A stretch of 64,000 bases of DNA from CBDDEC01 sp965226785 (GTDB taxonomy: Bacteria > Chloroflexota > Dehalococcoidia > UBA2979). Location of the stretch: positions 1,178,001-1,242,000 of the forward strand of contig CBDDEC010000004.1 in assembly GCA_965226785.1 (NCBI GenBank). Direction: 5' to 3'. The notes below the pieces were generated by a model. The model searched no databases. It was given only the letters and a program-made list of their open reading frames with translations, and was not told the origin of the DNA. The position numbers and the translations under genes were made by a program. Of the stretch, positions 37,536 to 44,970 are shown one piece after another. Position 1 is the stretch's first letter, and every line of letters starts with the position of its first letter.

Positions 37536-37541
37536 AGATTG

Positions 37542-37547
37542 AGGATA
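37542..37547 (-). promoter_or_regulatory. -10 hexamer TATCCT exactly 6 nt before the M50 protease ATG
   Basis: On the minus strand TATCCT-CAATCT-ATG. No purine-rich ribosome site occurs in the spacer, which supports leaderless translation. Confidence 0.5.
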
Positions 37548-37588
37548 CTTCGCGGCGGTGGACGGCCGAGCGGTCTGGCGTCGGGTTG

Positions 37589-38431
37589 CTAGCTGCCGAT
37601 CAGGGCCGCCAATGCCTCGTCGTCTACGGCATCGCGCATCAGTGTGCCGATGCGGTCGAGCTTGAGCGCGCCGGCGAACGCGGAGGAGCCGAACGTGTCC
37701 TCGACGTCGCGCAGTGTCTCCACGGTGCCGCCAGGGGCGAGTAGGAGCGTCGTGTCGCGGCTGGCGGCGACGCGGTCGACGACGTACGGGCTCGGTTCGC
37801 CACCGCCCGTCAGGATCAGACAGGCCGTCGAGGTGCTCATGGCGGCCAGAACGATGTCGACCTTCTCCGCGCGCGTGATCACCGCCTTGTGGTCGAAGCG
37901 CTCGAAGTACGGCGCGTTCGCGTCCGCGGCAATCGGGCCCGCCACGATGTTCTCGCAGATGGCGGCGTCGCCCTCGACGCTGCGCGACAGGACGCTCGAA
38001 CCGGTCGCCTCGATCAGCCGGCCAACGGTCGGGGCGGCCAGCCGGCGATCCTCGGGGATGCTGAACGGGCCGCCGTCCAAGGCGTGCGTGACGAACAGCG
38101 CCGCGCTGGCGTGGGCTGCGGGGTCCGCAGTGACCTCTACGAGCGTCGCCGAGAGATCCGCCGCCAGCGCGGACGCGTTGGCGCCGATCGGAGCCTCCAA
38201 GATCGTGACGGCAGCGCCGAGAGAGAAGTCGGCTGCATTGATAGGCTCGCCGCTCGCGTCAGCGATCTCGAAGGCCGCGAACGCCGCGGCATCCGCAGCG
38301 GCAGCGTCGTCCCCGGCGAGGCGTTCGAGGCGTACCGCGCGACCGGCATAGGCGGCGCGATGGGCCAGCCCGGCGGCGACGGTGCTGGCTCCGACCCCGG
38401 GGGCCTGCCCTGCGACGAGAATCACGGCCAC
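37589..38431 (-). CDS. DRTGG-domain protein with degenerate P-loop (BioD/Pta-N-like)
   Basis: 280 residues from GTG 38431 (GAGGAGA 5 nt upstream). The N-terminal half has a BioD/phosphotransacetylase-N-like fold, VAVILVAGQAPGVGASTVAAGLA, but the Walker A lysine is replaced by Ala (GVGAST). The C-terminal half is a DRTGG domain: ENIVAGPIAADANAPYFERF, KAVITRAEKVDIVLAAMS, ACLILTGGGEPSPYVVDRV. In known proteins DRTGG domains sit beside CBS or Pta domains and are presumed ligand sensors. Here it stands alone, 50 bp downstream of the CBS-containing M50 gene's start. Function unknown; nucleotide hydrolysis is doubtful. Confidence 0.75.
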   Translation of the reverse strand: MAVILVAGQAPGVGASTVAAGLAHRAAYAGRAVRLERLAGDDAAAADAAAFAAFEIADASGEPINAADFSLGAAVTILEAPIGANASALAADLSATLVEVTADPAAHASAALFVTHALDGGPFSIPEDRRLAAPTVGRLIEATGSSVLSRSVEGDAAICENIVAGPIAADANAPYFERFDHKAVITRAEKVDIVLAAMSTSTACLILTGGGEPSPYVVDRVAASRDTTLLLAPGGTVETLRDVEDTFGSSAFAGALKLDRIGTLMRDAVDDEALAALIGS

Positions 38432-38523
38432 GCTGTCTCCTCGGGCGCGCTGGGTCTGGCGACGCTCAATGTACCGCAACGCACGCAGTGGGCCAGTCTG
38501 GCGGGCGCTCGGTGCGTGGCCGC

Positions 38524-39236
38524 TCAGACGCCCAGGGCATCGGCCAGCGCCGCGAAGTCCGGCACCGTCAGATCAGGTAGATAGCGCTCTTCCGTGTCCT
38601 CGAACGGGAGGCCGTAGCGGTCGATGTAGGCGGCGCGAAAGCGCAGGCGCGCGCGCCGAGCACGTCGAACGAGTTGGCCGACACCATGATCAGCTCGCCG
38701 GGCTCAGCGTCCAGCTCGCGCGCGGCGCGTCGATAGACGGCCGGCGAGGGCTTGAAGGCACCGACGAGCTCCACGGACAGCACAGCGTCGAAGTCGTAGC
38801 GGATCCGGTTCGCGACGAGGTGGTCGAGAAACCAGGGGTTCCCGTTAGATAGCGCGACCAGCTGGAAGCGCGTGCCGAGTCGTTCGAGCGCCGGCCGCAC
38901 TTCCGGGAACGCGTCGAGCTCCTGCCAGTGCTCCATCCACGACGCAATCTCCGCGCGCGAGGGGTCGAGGCCGTTCGCGCGGCACACGTAGGAGAACGCC
39001 TTCGCCGCCGTCTCGAGGTAGCCCGAATGACCCAGTTCGAGCAGCGAGTCCTGATACTGCTCGATGCGCTGCCGGTAGCGCAACTGTGACCAGAACGACA
39101 CCGGGTCGACATCGCTGCCGCGCTCCTCGAGGAATCGAGCGAGCGACGGCGTCAGCGAGCCGCCGAGATCGAGCACGGTGCCGAACAGGTCGAACGTCAG
39201 CGCCCGCGCGCCCTTGAGGTCGGGGTGCTCAGCCAT
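38524..39236 (-). CDS. HAD-superfamily hydrolase (haloacid dehalogenase type II-like), frameshifted
   Basis: The frame starting at 39236 gives a good type-II HAD: FDLFGTVLDLGG (nucleophile Asp), the cap domain, LVALSNGNPWF (Ser/Asn), GAFKPSPAVYRRAARELD (Lys) and GELIMVSANSFDVLGARA. It then goes out of frame at an alternating GC tract (38645-38656) and ends prematurely at 38568. In the shifted frame the expected C-terminus follows (RAAYIDRYGLPFED, then LPDLTVPDFAALADALG and a stop at 38524-38526). So this is one gene with a one-step frameshift, either a read error or a recent inactivation. Substrate unknown (phosphatase or 2-haloacid dehalogenase). Confidence 0.82.
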
Positions 39237-39242
39237 CGCCGC

Positions 39243-39248
39243 AGTCTA
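39243..39248 (-). promoter_or_regulatory. -10 hexamer TAGACT exactly 6 nt before the HAD gene ATG
   Basis: On the minus strand TAGACT-GCGGCG-ATG, the same spacing as the other leaderless candidates in this window. Confidence 0.45.
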
Positions 39249-39275
39249 CCTCGGCGCCCGCTCCCATCAGATCGA

Positions 39276-41015
39276 CTACGTCCGGTCGATGGAGACCGTC
39301 CCCGCTGCGCCGTCGACCGTCACGAGGTCGCCGGTCCGGATCACCTCGGTGCCCTGCTTCGTGTTGGTCACGGCCGGGATGCCGTACTCGCGAGCGACCA
39401 CTGAGCCATGGGACAGCGGTCCGCCGAGGTCACACACCAGTGCCGCGGCCGGCAGGAACAGCGGCGTCCATGGCGCATCGGTGTACGGCGCGATCAGGAT
39501 CTCGCCCTCCTCGATGTGGGTGTCCCCGGCGACGCTCATGATCACCCTCGCGCGCTCCGTCACGACGCCGGGGCTCACCGGGATGCCGGTGAGCTCCGTG
39601 ACGTCCGTCGAGGCGGAGCGCTCAGCAAGCGGCACCGGCCGGCCGTCGAAGAACTCGGGCAGCTGGATCTCTTCTTGTCGCGCGTAGTCAGCACGTCGTC
39701 GTTCCACGACCTCGGATATGTCCGCCAGGGCGTCCGGCGTCCGGACTAGCGACTGCAGCTCGTCGAGCGGGAGGAAGAACACGTCGTCGGGCGCGCTGAG
39801 CAATTCGCGCTGATGTAACCGCTGCGCCAGCTCGCGGATGATGTCCTTGCCGCAGCCCACGTCGCGCACTAGCTGCGACTTCGACCGCTCGCCCATCGCC
39901 AGGAACGTGTGTGTGAGCGTCAGCACCTCACCGAACTGCGCCCGCGTCGCGTCATCGAGGTTCGCCTCGAACGCCTCCTGCGCGGCCATCCGCGCCGCCG
40001 CCTGCCGCTCGGTGATCTTGTCGGGGTCACCGGAGGTCATGCGCGCCAGCCCGCGGATCGCGGAGATCACAAAGCGGGGATCGTGCCGCCAGCTCGGCAT
40101 CGAGAGCTCGAGCTCTCGCTCGCCCCGGTACCCGTATTGCGCCAGGAACGACTGCAGCTCTGCGGAGAAGGCACGACGGTCGCCTTTCTCCGAGTCGTTC
40201 AGCGCCGCCGCGATCTCCTCTGATGTCATCTCGAAGAGCTGTGTCAGTTCCTCGGAGTCGACCAGGAGTCGCGACAACCGCCAGAGCTCGTGCGCCGGCT
40301 TCGCGCTCTCAATTTCAGCCAGCCCGGTGCACAGCGTCGCGACGAGGCCGGCATCGGCTGCGCCGGTGACCGCCTCGACGAACTGGGTCAACCCCTCGAG
40401 GGCCGGGCTCTCCATCGCGCGGTTGAACAGGTGCAGCTCGGCGCTGCGTCGAGATCGCTCGATCGTCTCGTCGAATGACGACAGCAGCTCCTCATCGCTG
40501 AGCACCGTCAGGTCACGGGCGAGGTGATTCGCCGTGTAGGACGCGACATCGGCCTCATACTCGATGGTCGCCTGGATGTGCTCCGGGACCGCGGCTTCGA
40601 ACCGTGCTCCCGCCTTGAGGGAGAGCGCTTCTTCCTCCGGCGACAGCACCCTCGGCGGCGCGTCAGGGTCGCGCTGCTTGCCCATGTACTGCTCGTCGAC
40701 CGCCTCGGCGGAGGTCCCCGGGATCAGGTCTGATGCCTTGCGAATCAGCGACAGGTTGAGATGCGCACGGCCGTAGAACGTCCCCACGCAGTAGTGCTGC
40801 CGCGACCCGTCGATACCGAGGTGCTCGCCAAGCCCGAGGACATCGTCGAGGAGGTACTGGAAGCCATGGTCGGCCGCACCGACGACAGTCGAGATCGTGA
40901 GCGGTGTCAGGACACCCGGCAACACCTCGCCGGCGTTCGCCGATGTCCAGGTTGGATACTCATCCCAGATCTCCGAGTCGAACTCAGGTACCCACGCATC
41001 GGCGCTTGCAGTCAC
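39276..41015 (-). CDS. PEP-utilising mobile-domain protein without an ATP-grasp domain
   Basis: 579 residues. The C-terminal 90 residues are the phosphohistidine mobile domain shared by PPDK, PEP synthase and rifampin phosphotransferase: ILIAPYTDAPWTPLFLPA, then GGPLSHGSVVAREYGIPAV with the phosphorylatable His, and VTVDGAAGTVSI. The preceding 450 residues are mostly helical and resemble the central linker of rifampin-phosphotransferase-like proteins (for example the RELELSMPSWRHDP segment). The N-terminal ATP-binding domain is missing, so a separate partner would have to charge the His. GTG start with a GGGGGG ribosome site 8 nt upstream, and a TATAAC -10-like hexamer at 41056-41061. Confidence 0.83.
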   Translation of the reverse strand: MTASADAWVPEFDSEIWDEYPTWTSANAGEVLPGVLTPLTISTVVGAADHGFQYLLDDVLGLGEHLGIDGSRQHYCVGTFYGRAHLNLSLIRKASDLIPGTSAEAVDEQYMGKQRDPDAPPRVLSPEEEALSLKAGARFEAAVPEHIQATIEYEADVASYTANHLARDLTVLSDEELLSSFDETIERSRRSAELHLFNRAMESPALEGLTQFVEAVTGAADAGLVATLCTGLAEIESAKPAHELWRLSRLLVDSEELTQLFEMTSEEIAAALNDSEKGDRRAFSAELQSFLAQYGYRGERELELSMPSWRHDPRFVISAIRGLARMTSGDPDKITERQAAARMAAQEAFEANLDDATRAQFGEVLTLTHTFLAMGERSKSQLVRDVGCGKDIIRELAQRLHQRELLSAPDDVFFLPLDELQSLVRTPDALADISEVVERRRADYARQEEIQLPEFFDGRPVPLAERSASTDVTELTGIPVSPGVVTERARVIMSVAGDTHIEEGEILIAPYTDAPWTPLFLPAAALVCDLGGPLSHGSVVAREYGIPAVTNTKQGTEVIRTGDLVTVDGAAGTVSIDRT

Positions 41016-41262
41016 AACGATCCCCCCATCGAGGCGCCGCTCGCCTCGGTCGCGGTTATAGCACGCGTGTTCCAGAGTGGACGACCGCGCCCTGCGGCCG
41101 TCTTTGATATCAAGGCATCAGGACACTGATAGGCAGACGCCGGGCCACGGAATCTACGATCGACTCGTCAACTCGCGGTCGCGAGCGACGACCGAAGCGG
41201 CCATCGGTGCAGAGCCGCTCCTTACCGCCGCCGCAGCGCGACCAACGATACAGGGGGACTCG

Positions 41263-42663
41263 GTGACCGCTCGGCGCGTGGTCCATCCGCTACTACTGAC
41301 CTTCGGCGCTCTGCTGTTGGTTGCGGCTTGCACCGGCGGGTCGCCCGAGGCGGAGTCGCTGGCGATCAGCCAGCACGCGGCGCCGGAGAGCATCGTCGAG
41401 GACCCTGCGATCGGGGCCGCCATCACCGACTCGCCTCCGGTGCCGTCGCTTTCGTCGACAACTGAGACTGCCGGAAACTTGATTCGCAATCCGGGATTCG
41501 AGGCCGGGCTGATCGAATGGCGCTCGACGCGCTTCATCAGCCCGGCGGACAGCGCCACGTATCACCCGGCCGTTGGTCGGAGCATCAGCGGTGCGACGAG
41601 CGCCGCCGGGGTCGAGGCTCAGCCCGGCAACCTGGGTCGCTTGTACCAGGACGTCACCGCTCGGGTGGTCGTCGGCCGAACCTACGAGATCGGCGGCTGG
41701 ATCCGAACCGAAGGTGTCGAGGGCGAGGTCGTGATCGGTCTGGACTACGTCCGCGCCGATGGCTGGACACCGGGCGCGGGGAGCTACGTGCGGGAGGTCG
41801 GCCGCCTCACCGGCACGCGCGACTGGACCTACTTCGAAAGTGACCCGTTTGTACTGCCTCCGGCGCCGCCGGAGGCCGGTGCCAGCGCCCTCTGGTTCCT
41901 CTTCGATTTCAACAATGGCTCAGGTACGGCCTGGTGGGACGATGTGTTCCTGCGTGAACTGGACCACGCTGCCGCAGCGTCAGGCTGCCTCAACAGCGCG
42001 AGTCTGCTTACCGCTCGGCGATCTGCGGACTGGTCGACCTCGGCGCTTCACGATCACGGGCTCCACGCCCCGGTACTCGAGCCGCGACTGGCGCTCGCAG
42101 CCGGTCAGACAGCGTTCGCACAGGATCGAGCGAATCTGCGCGGAGATCACAGCCGGTTGGCGACGAGGGTCGGCCAGATCCGCGGGACCAGTGCGGACAA
42201 TGCCGAGGTCCGGATTCTCGATGGGCCGTGGTGTGGACCGGACTTCGTCTGGTGGCTCGTCGAGTCGCGTCAAGCCGCCGTCGCAAACATCGCTGCCCAG
42301 ATCGATGACGGGTTCGAGCGGGGTACCGTCACGGGCTGGATCGCAGAGGTGGACCAATATTCGCGCGTCAACCTCGCCTCGAACCGAGGCGAACTGGGAG
42401 GCCATGCTCGGCTAACCGGCCCGCGGCTCGTCGAGGAAACGGTCGTGGTCGCACCCGGGTTCCGCGGCCTTGTCGCCGCGTTCTGCGGACCAGACGAGGT
42501 CGTGACTGGCGGCGGCTACGAGGTTCAGGGTGACGGGCAGGAGTGGGCCGCCACAGGCAGCTACCCTCGGTGGTCCAACTTCTGGGGCTGGGCGGCGGAA
42601 GGCTGGAACCAGGGAAGCAGAACCATCAGGCTCACCGCGATCGCGATGTGCACCTCGTCGTGA
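41263..42663 (+). CDS. Putative lipoprotein with carbohydrate-binding-like domain
   Basis: 466 residues from GTG 41263 (GGGGA 5 nt upstream). A lipoprotein signal peptide is visible: RRVVHPLLLTFGALLLVAAC, with the lipobox Cys followed by TGGSPEAES. A CBM_4_9/CBM-like jelly roll (about residues 70-225) starts NLIRNPGFEAGLIEWRSTRF and includes TYEIGGWIRTEGVEGEV and the SALWFLFDFNNGSGTAWWDDVFL end. A second region (about 235-300) resembles an SH3-like surface module (EVRILDGPWCGPDFVWWLVE), followed by a Trp/Gly-rich C-terminal domain. It is likely exported and membrane-tethered, perhaps glycan-binding. The 247 bp before it hold no other gene. Confidence 0.75.
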   Translation: MTARRVVHPLLLTFGALLLVAACTGGSPEAESLAISQHAAPESIVEDPAIGAAITDSPPVPSLSSTTETAGNLIRNPGFEAGLIEWRSTRFISPADSATYHPAVGRSISGATSAAGVEAQPGNLGRLYQDVTARVVVGRTYEIGGWIRTEGVEGEVVIGLDYVRADGWTPGAGSYVREVGRLTGTRDWTYFESDPFVLPPAPPEAGASALWFLFDFNNGSGTAWWDDVFLRELDHAAAASGCLNSASLLTARRSADWSTSALHDHGLHAPVLEPRLALAAGQTAFAQDRANLRGDHSRLATRVGQIRGTSADNAEVRILDGPWCGPDFVWWLVESRQAAVANIAAQIDDGFERGTVTGWIAEVDQYSRVNLASNRGELGGHARLTGPRLVEETVVVAPGFRGLVAAFCGPDEVVTGGGYEVQGDGQEWAATGSYPRWSNFWGWAAEGWNQGSRTIRLTAIAMCTSS

Positions 42664-42690
42664 ACGCGGTCGCGAGGTCTCGGTGATCGA

Positions 42691-43110
42691 TCATTGCTGG
42701 CTGTCGAGTGCCGCCTGATAGCGCTCGGAGATGTCGGCCTGGATCGCGCGATCAGACTCGCTCCAGGATGTCTTGATGTAGTCGAGGATCGCTTCCACCT
42801 CCTCCTCGGTGAGCTGATCTCCGAAGCTCGGCATGCCGGGAGGCTTCCCCAGGAGGACGACGTCCACGAGCTGGGCGTCAGGGTGGTGGAAGGTGTGCCC
42901 GAGCTGGTTGTGTAGAGGGGCGACGCCATCGTTCCCGTTGCCAGCCAGGTTTCCATGACACGACTGGCAGCGCTGAGCGTAGAGCACGGCTCCCTGCGGC
43001 AGCTGCACCTCTCCGCCCCCGGACATGGTGCCGGACTCCCCGCCGCCGCAGGATGTGAGAACGACGCTCGCCGCAAGCAGGGTCACAGAAACGAGCGTAC
43101 GCAACACCAC
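42691..43110 (-). CDS. Lipoprotein c-type cytochrome
   Basis: 139 residues. The signal peptide LRTLVSVTLLAASVVLTSC ends in a lipobox Cys, followed by a Gly/Ser linker. One class I cytochrome c domain has the heme-attachment motif QRCQSCHGN and a distal ligand Met in KPPGMPSFGDQLTEEEV. It would face the cell exterior and pass electrons in a respiratory chain. Two consecutive GTG codons can serve as start (43110, 43107). It is convergent with the upstream lipoprotein gene, leaving a 27-bp gap. Partner oxidase or reductase genes are not adjacent. Confidence 0.9.
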   Translation of the reverse strand: MVLRTLVSVTLLAASVVLTSCGGGESGTMSGGGEVQLPQGAVLYAQRCQSCHGNLAGNGNDGVAPLHNQLGHTFHHPDAQLVDVVLLGKPPGMPSFGDQLTEEEVEAILDYIKTSWSESDRAIQADISERYQAALDSQQ

Positions 43111-43350
43111 ATCCGGTCCGTTTCGCTGAGTTCACCGTTCTTCTGCGTCGCGATCCTCTGCGGCGAACGATCGGTGTGCTCGACGTCCGGGTGCATTTAA
43201 GCCGACACAACTGGTTTGGAAGCCGCCTCTTACCGCTTTTACCTGAGTTCCGATGGATCCAGATGCCGGGAACACCAGGGCGCCCCATCAACCGATCGAC
43301 AGCTCGTTACGCCGCATGCGTGTGTCAACTCGCTGCGATTGGGGGTTCGG

Positions 43351-44718
43351 GTGCTGACAAACCCGCTTTCGAAGCGAATGCTTGCCGCCGCGGCGGCCGT
43401 GGTTGTCGGCAGCGCGCTTCTGGTGCTCTTCGTTGCGCGCGGCGCTCAGGCTGGTGTACCGCTCTCCCTCGCCCTACCGCTGTCGATCTTGCCGCTACTG
43501 AGCATCGTCTTGACGACCCGGGCACTGTGGCGCGCGACCACTATTGCCCCACATCCGACGGCACCTCATCTCCGCGCTCATGGACCGCTCGAGGCTGGCC
43601 AGACCATCATTCTGCTCACCCTGCTCCTGCCTGGACTGTTTGGCTTCCTGATCCTGGTGGTCCTCGCCGGGCAGCTGGTCACCGATCGGCGTGACCTGCA
43701 AAGCGACGTTGACCGCGCCGCGCTGGCCGCCGCACTGGACCTGCCGAACGCCGCGGTGGCGATCGCCTCCGGTTATGAGTGGCTCGAGCGCAATGCTGTG
43801 GATACGACCGACCCGGAAGTCACGGTGACGATCACCACGCCCTACCAGGGCAATCCGAACCGCGTCTACGTCCATGTCGAGCGGCCGATTCGGTCCTCGT
43901 TGAACTTCGGAGTGATCCCCTCCGTGACGGCCAGCGCCGTGGCCGAGAAGGTCTCTGGCGATGGCGGCAACTACGCTATTTTCGCTACGGAAGACAGTTG
44001 CGGCGCGTCTGATCCGCTTCAGCTATCGGGTTCAGTGAACATCTTCGGCGGCGCGGTGCACTCCAACAGCAAGATCAAGATCAACGGATCGAAGAACGAC
44101 TTCGATGGCGATGTGACGTTCCAGTGCACGATCCAGGTCAGCGGGTCGAACAACACGTTCAACCCCGACTGGGAAGACATCAACTCCGTCCTCCCCGCTC
44201 CACTTGACCTCGACTACAGCGACTTCGTTTGCGACATAGAGGTCGATGGCGACATCGACCTCAAGAGCGACGATGCCTACTGGAACGACCCCAGCATCCG
44301 GACGCAGCTCAAAACTGGCACGTACTGTGCGACGGGGAAGCTCCAGCTGTCGGGGTCAGATATTACGGGCTACGCCACCCTGGTCGCCAAGGGTGAACTC
44401 CAAGTGTCCGGTAGCGATTTCGACCTCCATCCCGATCCCACGATCGCGGCAGCCAGCGACCCGCAGGACGACACCAGGGGCATCCTGCTCTTCTCGTACG
44501 CGAACTCGCCCTCGGCGATGGACATCTCCGGTAGCGGCGGCGAGTGGGAGGGCATCATCCACGCGCCGCGCGGCACCGCAAAGATGCAGGGCTCCAGCAA
44601 CCTGACCGTGACCGGCAGCATCATCGCGGAGAAGGTGCAGGTCTCCGGCTCCGACTTCACGATGCAGGCCTCTGTCGACGGCGGTAGCAACGTCGACTAC
44701 ATCTACCTGGTTGAGTAG
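43351..44718 (+). CDS. TadG-like membrane protein with repetitive beta-rich exported region
   Basis: 455 residues from GTG 43351, preceded by GGGGG. Two N-terminal hydrophobic segments (LAAAAAVVVGSALLVLFVA, LSLALPLSILPLLSIVLTT) precede a Tad/TadG-type segment GQTIILLTLLLPGLFGFLILV, then DLQSDVDRAALAAALDL, as in Flp-pilus TadE/F/G pseudopilins. The exported part repeats short units ending in LSGS, VSGS, INGS or VTGS (LQLSGSVNIFGG, IQVSGSNNTF, LQLSGSDITG, LQVSGSDFDL, VQVSGSDFTM), suggesting a stacked beta-solenoid like bactofilin or polymer-forming domains. No other tad genes are nearby. Surface or pilus-associated role inferred. Confidence 0.72.
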   Translation: MLTNPLSKRMLAAAAAVVVGSALLVLFVARGAQAGVPLSLALPLSILPLLSIVLTTRALWRATTIAPHPTAPHLRAHGPLEAGQTIILLTLLLPGLFGFLILVVLAGQLVTDRRDLQSDVDRAALAAALDLPNAAVAIASGYEWLERNAVDTTDPEVTVTITTPYQGNPNRVYVHVERPIRSSLNFGVIPSVTASAVAEKVSGDGGNYAIFATEDSCGASDPLQLSGSVNIFGGAVHSNSKIKINGSKNDFDGDVTFQCTIQVSGSNNTFNPDWEDINSVLPAPLDLDYSDFVCDIEVDGDIDLKSDDAYWNDPSIRTQLKTGTYCATGKLQLSGSDITGYATLVAKGELQVSGSDFDLHPDPTIAAASDPQDDTRGILLFSYANSPSAMDISGSGGEWEGIIHAPRGTAKMQGSSNLTVTGSIIAEKVQVSGSDFTMQASVDGGSNVDYIYLVE

Positions 44719-44896
44719 CCGGGCCTCCCGAGCAGCCTCGTTTCGTGCGCTCAGTGCCACTGACCGCCAACTGCACGTCGTGCGGCGATAGCCAGCACCG
44801 CTACGGCGTGGCATGGAAGAGACTCACCCCCAAGAGTGAGCACCCCCGGTGCGATCATCCGGCGCCCTCACGCACGAGCGCATCGCGTGCAGGCTG

Positions 44897-44938
44897 TATC
44901 CTATCCGGCGCGGCGGCTCTTGCTGACGGCGCCGTCAG
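44897..44938 (+). promoter_or_regulatory. Putative P450 promoter with a perfect 16-bp palindromic operator
   Basis: A TGTATCCT extended -10-like sequence (hexamer TATCCT at 44897-44902) is followed by the perfect palindrome CTGACGGC-GCCGTCAG (44923-44938), about 14 bp after the predicted start point and 33 bp before the P450 ATG. This is a typical position and size for a TetR-type repressor site. No regulator gene is adjacent in the window. Confidence 0.45.
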
Positions 44939-44970
44939 GCCGATTCGACTGAAGTGACTGGGAGCAAGCT

